From: an uncultured Polycyclovorans sp.
GTDB taxonomy: Bacteria > Pseudomonadota > Gammaproteobacteria > Nevskiales > Nevskiaceae
Direction: 5' to 3'
Length of the DNA: 45,158 nt
NCBI GenBank assembly: GCA_936928855.1
Contig: CAKZHZ010000025.1
Coordinates: forward strand, 1-45,158
Shown here: in pieces, positions 39,480 through 45,158 of the stretch
How the letters are laid out: each line of letters starts with the position of its first letter
Numbering within the stretch: position 1 is the first letter of the stretch
The notes under the pieces: generated by a model
Seen by the model: the letters and a program-made list of their open reading frames with translations, nothing else
What the model was told of the DNA's origin: nothing
Databases searched by the model: none
Translations under genes and position numbers: made by a program

Positions 39480-40301
39480 TCAGAACCACTCCATCAAGCG
39501 TTCATACCAGCGGCGGCCGCGTGCGAAAGAGGCATTCGCGCGCGCCAGGATCACGGATACGTTATCGCGTCCGCCCGCCTCCAGCGCGGCCTCGACCAAG
39601 GCGTCGACCGTCGCCTCCAGCGAAGGGCCCTGCTGCCCCAGGATACGGGCAATCTCGCTATCCGGGACCATATCATTCAGGCCGTCGGAACAGGCCAGGA
39701 AGAGGTCCCCGACCTCCACCGTGTCCTCCAGCAGGTCAACCGCGATTTTGCTCTCGACGCCCAAAGCCCGTGTGACAATGTTGCGGCGCACCAGGCGTGT
39801 GGCGTCCTCGCGACTGTAGTGTCCGCGCGCAATCAGCTCCTCGAGCAGCGAGTGGTCGCGCGTGATCTGTTCCAGCTGGCCGCCGCGCCAGCGGTACAGG
39901 CGTGAGTCCCCGACATAGGCAATCGAGACACGGTCGTCGTGAAACAGGGCGCTGACGACCGTAGTCCCCATGCCCGCACATTGCGGCTGAGACTGGGCAA
40001 CCTGGTGAATGGTGCGATGGGCCAAGGTGACGGCTTCCCGCAAGGCCTCCGCCTCGACGGAGTAGCCCGAGTCGGGGTTCAATTGTCCATTGCGAAGGGT
40101 GGGCAACTGCCGGCGAGCGGTATCGAGAATGGTGGCGATGGCGAGTCCGGACGCGATCTCGCCTGCGTTGTAGCCCCCCATGCCGTCGGCCAGCACCAAC
40201 AGGCCGAGATCCGGATCCTCTGCGACGGCATCTTCATTGTTGCCCCGGACGCGGCCGACGTCGGTACGCATGGCCACCCCGAGCTTGTCCTTGAGGGCCA
40301 T
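39480..40301 (-). CDS. PP2C-type Ser/Thr protein phosphatase
   Basis: Metal-dependent phosphatase of 273 residues. The PP2C motifs are in order: RGNNEDAVAED, VLADGMGGYNAGEIAS with the metal-binding Asp39, AYVGDSRLYRWR, ACSDGLNDMV and GGRDNVSVI. It matches Stp1/PppA-type soluble phosphatases in size and has no membrane segment. ATG 40301 lies 7 nt after the kinase stop, so co-transcription is near certain. The next gene, an FHA adaptor, follows after 49 nt. It should reverse the kinase's phosphorylation, including autophosphorylation. Confidence 0.93.
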   Translation of the reverse strand: MALKDKLGVAMRTDVGRVRGNNEDAVAEDPDLGLLVLADGMGGYNAGEIASGLAIATILDTARRQLPTLRNGQLNPDSGYSVEAEALREAVTLAHRTIHQVAQSQPQCAGMGTTVVSALFHDDRVSIAYVGDSRLYRWRGGQLEQITRDHSLLEELIARGHYSREDATRLVRRNIVTRALGVESKIAVDLLEDTVEVGDLFLACSDGLNDMVPDSEIARILGQQGPSLEATVDALVEAALEAGGRDNVSVILARANASFARGRRWYERLMEWF

Positions 40302-40308
40302 GAGCGGG

Positions 40309-42963
40309 TCAGCCCATCTGCGTCAGGATGCGGCGCAGGGCGGCGGACAGCTCGCCGGCGCGCGGGTACCGGAGATCGGGGTCCTTGGTCATGGCGCGAT
40401 CCAGAATCTCGGCCAGATCAGCGGGCAGCCCGGGGCAGACGACGCTCAGGGGGGCATGGGGCTCGTTGGCGATCTTGAACATGAGGGTGGCCATCGAGTC
40501 GGCCTGGAAGGGCAGGCCACCGCTCAGCAACTGATACAGGGTGACGGCCAGCGAGAAGATGTCGGAGCGACCGTCGACGCGGCGACCGGCAAGTTGTTCG
40601 GGGCTCATGTAGCTGGGTGTGCCCAGCACCATGCCGGTCTTGGTCTTCGACGCATCGGCGATCCGCGCAATGCCGAAGTCCATGAGCTTGAGGGTTCGGC
40701 TGGCTTCCACCAGCATCATGTTTGCCGGTTTGATGTCGCGATGGATGATGCCGTTGCCATGCGCATAGTCGAGCGCATCCGCCGCATCGGCAACAAAGCG
40801 GAGCACATCCTCAGGCTTCAGCAGCGCGTTGCCCTTGGTATAGCGGGTGAAGTCATGACCATGAATGAATTCCATGGCGATGTAGGCCAGATCATGCTCT
40901 TCACCCGCATCGAAGATCTGCACGATGTTCGGGTGTGAGAGTCGCCCTGCAGTTTCGGCTTCCCGGAAGAAACGGGATTTCACGCTCTCGAGTTCGTCGG
41001 CGTCAAACTCCTGCGATAGCGCCATGGTCTTGATCGCCACCTGTCGGCCGATCTTGGGGTCGCGTCCGAGGTAGACGATCCCCATGGCGCCTTTGCCGAG
41101 TTCCTTCTCGACCTGGTACCGCCCCAGCATCGGCTTTTCGACCTGCTGCGTGGCATCCAGTACCAGCGTTCCGCCGGCGTGAGCACCCCCGCCACCGATG
41201 ATCACGGTCTCAGAGAGCTTGCGCGCCCGTCCCAGCTTCTGCTGCACGTCGCGGAAATCACGGTCGTGCCCCGCGATGAACTGATAGACGGTCTCGGCCT
41301 TGTTGAACTGCCGCTTGCGTTCGAAGTCCAGTGCCAGGTTGTAGAGCAGGTCGAGCAGCTTGTCGTCCACGGGCTGGACCCGCTTGAACTTGTCGAAGGC
41401 CATGTCCAGCTGCCCCTGACCCTGGAACGCCAGGCCGAGCATGCGGTTGGACTCTGCGCTTTCGACCTCGGAGCTGCGCTTCAGGCGCTCGGTGAGATTG
41501 AAGCGCTTGAGCAGCATCACGCCGTAGCCGATCAGTACGAAGACAGCGGGGAGTGCCAGTTTCAGCCACAGGGCACTGGTGATCATCAGCGAAAGCTGGG
41601 CCCCCAGCAGCAGCAGCGCGAGCCCGAGTGTCACGACCGCTGCCAGCGTGCCGCCAAGCGCCGGAACGCCCCAGGCCAGCCATAGCAGCAGCACGGCGAA
41701 CACACCCAGTTCAGCCCACGGCGCCCACGACGGGCGTTGATAGAAGTCGAGTTGCAGGAGGGAGGAGAGATTGTGTGCCAGCATCTCAACGGGGGCCATC
41801 GACGGCGAGGTTGGCGTCGGGAACGCGTCGCCGACGCCGCGCGCGGTGGCGCCGATCAACACGATCTTGTCTGCGAAGTTGTCCAGGCGGATCTTGCCGG
41901 CCTGGACGTCGTAGAACGAGTACACCGGGAAAGGGGGCTGCCCGTCACGGGGGCCGTAGAAGTGGCTGTACATCATGAGCCGCGGCGTGGTGGCGATCTC
42001 CAGTCCACCCAGCCGCACGCCTTCGCCCAGTCGCACTTCCAGGTCGTCCAGCGAAAGGTTCAGCGCTGACGCCGCCAGTTGCAGCGACAGCGAGGGGTAC
42101 AGACTGTCGAAGTGGGAGAGCACCAGCGGCTCGAAGCGGACGGCGCCATCGACGTCGAGGGTGGTGTTCAGGAAGCCCACGCCCGCCGCGGCTGTACCCA
42201 GGCCTGCGATCGGCGCCTGGGCGGCCAGGGTCGGGAGGGGCAGATTGCCACGACCTCGGGCCCCGACGCGGTCCGTGACATGTGGCAGCTGGCCCGCACT
42301 GATGAAGGGGGGTAGGGGGGCGTCGGGGCGGCCCTGCGGGCGCCCAAGCGTGAAGCTCATCGGCAGCAGCACGCGGCCGAAGTCCTGGAGAGCGCGGGAC
42401 AACCGCTCGTCGCCGGATTCGGCAGTCATGGCCTGTCGCAGCGCGGTGCCCAGCGCCGTGAGCGCGACGGGATAGTCGTTGACCAGTGCCGAGGATCGCC
42501 AGGTTTCGGCAATCGCAGAGGCTTCGGGGGCCGCCACGGCAAGATCGTCCAGCATGAGCCCGAATACGGCGATTTCCTGCGGAATATCCGTGCTCAGGGG
42601 CGAGTCATCAAGGAGCGCCACGATGTCGGACAGCACGGCCTGCGTGGCATTGGGCTGCGGCTCGGAGTAGAAGACGGTGCTGCCGATCAGGCGGGCACCG
42701 GCCTCATTCAGGCGCTCGACCATTTCCGCCTGTAGTTCCCGTGGCCATGGCCACCGGCCCAGGTTGCGGATGGAATCGTCGTCGATGGCGATGACCGCAA
42801 TGCGGTCGTTGGGCAGGCGTTCGCGCGAGCGGACGCCCACGTCATAGGCAGCGCGCTCCACTTGCTGGAACGCATCCCCCGCCAACACGCCCGCTACAAC
42901 GGCGAACGTGACCCCATATGCCAGCGCAGCGACCCAGTCCTTGGACCATATAGAGGCTTTCAC
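40309..42963 (-). CDS. CHASE2-domain transmembrane Ser/Thr protein kinase
   Basis: Membrane sensor kinase of 884 residues. After one N-terminal membrane helix (about 10-29) comes a large periplasmic CHASE2 domain (about 35-400), with segments such as RIAVIAIDDDSIRNLGRWPW, VGFLNTTLDVDGAVR and KIVLIGATARGVGD. Three helices follow (about 415-485), then a TPR-like region (505-565) and the kinase domain (612-884). This has GKGAMG (623-628), VAIK with Lys645, HRDIKPANMM with catalytic Asp743, DFGIAR with Asp762 and GTPSYMSPEQ. All key residues are intact. The start is GTG 42963 with AGGGGAG 6 nt upstream. It heads the kinase-phosphatase-FHA unit and diverges from radA. The ligand is unknown. Confidence 0.93.
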   Translation of the reverse strand: MKASIWSKDWVAALAYGVTFAVVAGVLAGDAFQQVERAAYDVGVRSRERLPNDRIAVIAIDDDSIRNLGRWPWPRELQAEMVERLNEAGARLIGSTVFYSEPQPNATQAVLSDIVALLDDSPLSTDIPQEIAVFGLMLDDLAVAAPEASAIAETWRSSALVNDYPVALTALGTALRQAMTAESGDERLSRALQDFGRVLLPMSFTLGRPQGRPDAPLPPFISAGQLPHVTDRVGARGRGNLPLPTLAAQAPIAGLGTAAAGVGFLNTTLDVDGAVRFEPLVLSHFDSLYPSLSLQLAASALNLSLDDLEVRLGEGVRLGGLEIATTPRLMMYSHFYGPRDGQPPFPVYSFYDVQAGKIRLDNFADKIVLIGATARGVGDAFPTPTSPSMAPVEMLAHNLSSLLQLDFYQRPSWAPWAELGVFAVLLLWLAWGVPALGGTLAAVVTLGLALLLLGAQLSLMITSALWLKLALPAVFVLIGYGVMLLKRFNLTERLKRSSEVESAESNRMLGLAFQGQGQLDMAFDKFKRVQPVDDKLLDLLYNLALDFERKRQFNKAETVYQFIAGHDRDFRDVQQKLGRARKLSETVIIGGGGAHAGGTLVLDATQQVEKPMLGRYQVEKELGKGAMGIVYLGRDPKIGRQVAIKTMALSQEFDADELESVKSRFFREAETAGRLSHPNIVQIFDAGEEHDLAYIAMEFIHGHDFTRYTKGNALLKPEDVLRFVADAADALDYAHGNGIIHRDIKPANMMLVEASRTLKLMDFGIARIADASKTKTGMVLGTPSYMSPEQLAGRRVDGRSDIFSLAVTLYQLLSGGLPFQADSMATLMFKIANEPHAPLSVVCPGLPADLAEILDRAMTKDPDLRYPRAGELSAALRRILTQMG

Positions 42964-43019
42964 GCGTGGCTCCCCTTTATAGTGTCGGTTAATCCTAACG
43001 GTTTTGAACTGCAGCACAA

Positions 43020-44372
43020 ATGGCTCGATCGAAGACCCAGTATGCGTGCCAGCGTTGCGGCGCCACCAGCCCCAAATGGGCGGGGCAGTGCAGTGACTGC
43101 GGCGAGTGGAACACCTTGGTGGAAGTGGAGGCGCCGACGACCCGTCGCGGCAGTTTCTCGCCGACGCTGGCGCCGCCTGCCGTGGAACGGCTCGACGAAG
43201 TGTCGCTGGCCGACGTGCCCCGCACGCCCACCGGTTCGCCGGAGATGGACCGCGTGCTTGGCGGCGGCATCGTTCCAGGGGCGGTGATCCTGATCGGCGG
43301 TGACCCCGGCATCGGCAAATCGACCCTGTTGTTGCAGTTGCTCTCCCATGTACAAGGCTTGTACCCCACCTTGTACGTCACGGGTGAGGAATCGCTCACA
43401 CAAGTACGGCTGCGGGCGGAGCGGCTGGAGTTGCCCCGCATGGATCTGCCGGTACTGGCGGAGACCCGGGTCGAGGCGGTGCTGACCCAGATGGAGGCCG
43501 AAAAGCCGCGGTTCGTGGTACTCGATTCCATTCAGACTCTTTATACCGATGCGCTGGAGTCGGCGCCCGGCAGCGTCTCCCAGCTACGCGAGTGCGCTGC
43601 CCAGATCGTACGTTTCGCCAAGCGCAGCCAGACGGCCGTGGTGCTGGTGGGGCATGTCACCAAGGAAGGCGCCATCGCCGGACCCCGGGTGCTCGAGCAC
43701 ATGGTGGATACCGTGCTGTACTTCGAGCACGACGAGGGCAGCCGCTATCGCATCGTGCGGGCGGTCAAGAACCGATTCGGCGCGGTCAACGAGCTGGCCG
43801 TGTTCGCCATGACCGACGGGGGGTTGAAGGAGGTGAGCAATCCCTCGGCGTTGTTTCTGTCACGCCACTCGCAGCCGGTGCCAGGCAGTGTCATCACGGT
43901 CACCCGTCAGGGCAGCCGGCCGTTACTCGTCGAAGTGCAGGCGCTGGTGGATCGATCCCTGCTCGGAAATCCGCGCCGGGTGACACAGGGGCTGGAGTCC
44001 AACCGGCTCAACCTGCTGCTGGCCGTGCTGCACCGTCACGGCGGCGTCGCTCTGGGGGATCAGGATGTTTTCGCCAACGTCGTGGGGGGCATGAAGATCC
44101 AGGAGCCGGCCTCCGACCTGCCTCTGCTGCTGGCCGCACTGTCCTCCATGCGGGGACGACCGCTGCCGACCGGCTGGGTGGTGTTTGGTGAAGTGGGGCT
44201 GGCCGGCGAGATCCGGCCGGTACAGGCGGGTGAGGAGCGTTTGCTGGAAGCCGCCAAGCAGGGTTTTACCCATGCCATCGTGCCGATGGCCAACAAGCCC
44301 CGCAAAACTGCAGCACTGGGGATCGAGGTGATGCCGGTGGCGCGTCTGGAGGACGCGATCGCGCTGGTGTGA
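43020..44372 (+). CDS. radA: DNA repair protein RadA
   Basis: RecA-like ATPase that helps branch migration in recombination. The 450-residue protein has an N-terminal four-Cys zinc finger (CQRCG and CSDCGEWNT) and the ATPase core with Walker A GDPGIGKST (94-102). VTGEESLTQVRLRAE, VVLDSIQTLY and the RadA-specific KNRFG (from Lys250) follow, then a Lon-like C-terminal domain (VVGGMKIQEPASDLPLLLA, GEVGLAGEIRPV). ATG 43020 has no clear Shine-Dalgarno and lies 56 bp from the divergent kinase start. It converges on a CBS protein gene after 6 nt. Confidence 0.97.
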   Translation: MARSKTQYACQRCGATSPKWAGQCSDCGEWNTLVEVEAPTTRRGSFSPTLAPPAVERLDEVSLADVPRTPTGSPEMDRVLGGGIVPGAVILIGGDPGIGKSTLLLQLLSHVQGLYPTLYVTGEESLTQVRLRAERLELPRMDLPVLAETRVEAVLTQMEAEKPRFVVLDSIQTLYTDALESAPGSVSQLRECAAQIVRFAKRSQTAVVLVGHVTKEGAIAGPRVLEHMVDTVLYFEHDEGSRYRIVRAVKNRFGAVNELAVFAMTDGGLKEVSNPSALFLSRHSQPVPGSVITVTRQGSRPLLVEVQALVDRSLLGNPRRVTQGLESNRLNLLLAVLHRHGGVALGDQDVFANVVGGMKIQEPASDLPLLLAALSSMRGRPLPTGWVVFGEVGLAGEIRPVQAGEERLLEAAKQGFTHAIVPMANKPRKTAALGIEVMPVARLEDAIALV

Positions 44373-44378
44373 GGGGGC

Positions 44379-45158
44379 TCAGGCGGCGGGGCGGATGCGC
44401 ACGGCCTTCACTGCGTTGGAGCGGGCCTCGATGATCTCGAACTCGTAGTTGGCGATGCGCGCCTTCTTGCCGGTCTGCGGGATGCTCTCCAATTGTTCGA
44501 GCAACAGGCCGTTGACAGTCTTGGGGCCGCTGGTCGGCAGCTTCCATCCCAGGTTGCGATTGAGGCTTCGTAGCGTGACGTTGCCGGCAACGCGGAAGCT
44601 GCCGTCATCATCGGCATAGACGTTTTTCAGGCGCGTTGCCGGATCGGAGGTGAATTCGCCGACCACCTCTTCGAGAATATCCTCAAGGGTCACCAGGCCC
44701 TGGATGTCGCCGTACTCATCGACGACGAACCCGATTCGACGTTTCTGATTCTGGAAGTTGAGCAACTGCTGATTGAGCGGCGTGCCTTCGGGGATGAAGT
44801 AGGGTTCGCGCGCCAGACTCAGCAGGCTTTCCGCGTCCAGGCGGTCATCCGCCGCCAGACGCACCACCCTGCGCAGGTGCAGTACGCCCTTGAGCTGGTC
44901 GATGGAGCCGTCATACAGCGGCAGGCGGGTGTGCTCGCTGTCGATGATGGCATTGCGGATCTCGTCCCAGGGCTCTGACAGGTCGATACCGAGGATCTCA
45001 TTGCGCGGCACCATGATGTCCTCGACCGTCGCCTTTTCGAGGTCGAGAATCGACAGCAGCATTTTCTGGTGGCGCTGGGGGATCATGGCGCCGGCTTCAG
45101 CAACGATGGTCCGGAGCTCCTCAGAACTGATGCTGTGCTCGGCGGCGTCTTCGGGCGA
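44379..45158 (-). CDS. CorC/HlyC-family CBS-domain protein, C-terminal part (runs off window)
   Basis: C-terminal 259 residues of a membrane protein of the CNNM/CorB (HlyC/CorC, YfjD-like) family, which is linked to magnesium or cobalt export. The gene leaves the window at 45158 in frame, so the DUF21 membrane domain is not seen. Visible are EDIMVPRNEILGIDL (first CBS), RRIGFVVDEYGDIQGLVTLEDILEEVVGE (second CBS, highly diagnostic) and a CorC_HlyC domain (RVAGNVTLRSLNRNLGW to IANYEFEI). The ATG at 45086 is internal. It ends 6 nt from radA, tail to tail. Confidence 0.92.
   Translation of the reverse strand, partial: SPEDAAEHSISSEELRTIVAEAGAMIPQRHQKMLLSILDLEKATVEDIMVPRNEILGIDLSEPWDEIRNAIIDSEHTRLPLYDGSIDQLKGVLHLRRVVRLAADDRLDAESLLSLAREPYFIPEGTPLNQQLLNFQNQKRRIGFVVDEYGDIQGLVTLEDILEEVVGEFTSDPATRLKNVYADDDGSFRVAGNVTLRSLNRNLGWKLPTSGPKTVNGLLLEQLESIPQTGKKARIANYEFEIIEARSNAVKAVRIRPAA

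Noticed and set aside
42976..43008. Kinase promoter TTCAAA-N18-CACTAT on minus
   Set aside because: The predicted start would fall inside the ribosome binding site of the chosen kinase start, so the match is not consistent and was left out of the features.

Overview
The window is a gene-dense, GC-rich stretch of bacterial chromosome with no sign of mobile DNA. Gene content and order are gammaproteobacterial. Markers include pepA-holC-valS opposite lptFG, pcnB-folK-panBCD, the chain from queG/nnrD through tsaE, amiB, mutL, miaA, hfq, hflX, hflK and hflC to purA, then rnr-rlmB-rpsF-rpsR-rplI-dnaB-alr and radA. hisZ (used with short-form HisG), a MutL with an intact endonuclease motif, and PA2778/PA2779-type genes argue against an enteric relative. 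They fit a purple-sulfur or halophilic lineage (Chromatiales/Ectothiorhodospiraceae-like), but this placement is inference.

Layout. 1-3492 (minus): pepA, holC and a truncated valS. 3671-5811 (plus): lptF-lptG, the lipopolysaccharide export permease pair. 5796-6913 (minus): an alpha/beta hydrolase and an RDD membrane protein. 7032-12425 (plus): pcnB, folK, a deoxynucleoside kinase, panB, panC, panD and a 2-oxoglutarate/iron oxygenase. 12480-15462 (plus): pgi, then a small secreted protein and a C39-like lipoprotein peptidase with TPR-like repeats. 15429-16496 (minus): queG. 16517-30889 (plus): nnrD, tsaE, amiB, an unknown secreted protein, mutL, miaA, hfq, hflX, hflK, hflC, a DUF2065 protein, hisZ, purA and an SDR oxidoreductase. 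30980-31064 (minus): tRNA-Leu(CAG). 31133-38739 (plus): rnr, an OmpA-type lipoprotein, rlmB, rpsF-rpsR-rplI, dnaB and alr. 38741-42963 (minus): a CHASE2 Ser/Thr kinase, a PP2C phosphatase and a double-FHA protein. 43020-44372 (plus): radA. 44379-45158 (minus): a truncated CorC/HlyC-family CBS protein.

How the genes work together. Most are housekeeping: envelope building (lptFG, amiB, alr, OmpA lipoprotein), cofactors (pantothenate, folate, queuosine, NAD(P)HX repair), RNA processing and modification (pcnB, rnr, rlmB, miaA, tsaE, hfq), DNA replication and repair (holC, dnaB, mutL, radA) and membrane proteolysis control (hflKC). The kinase-phosphatase-FHA trio looks like a self-contained membrane phospho-signalling unit.

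The least expected signals are regulatory. A 25-bp sequence is duplicated 49 bp apart in the panD leader. pcnB has no ATG or GTG start. Several genes carry a -10 hexamer only 6-8 nt before the start codon and no ribosome binding site, suggesting leaderless mRNAs. One such site drives an eight-codon open frame whose stop overlaps the mutL start. An intrinsic terminator abuts the oxygenase start codon, and an 8-bp dyad brackets the -35 box of amiB. I see no CRISPR array, insertion sequence, phage gene or replication origin. No stretch over about 245 bases lacks a protein gene, and the longest one (30890-31132) holds the terminator, the tRNA and its promoter.
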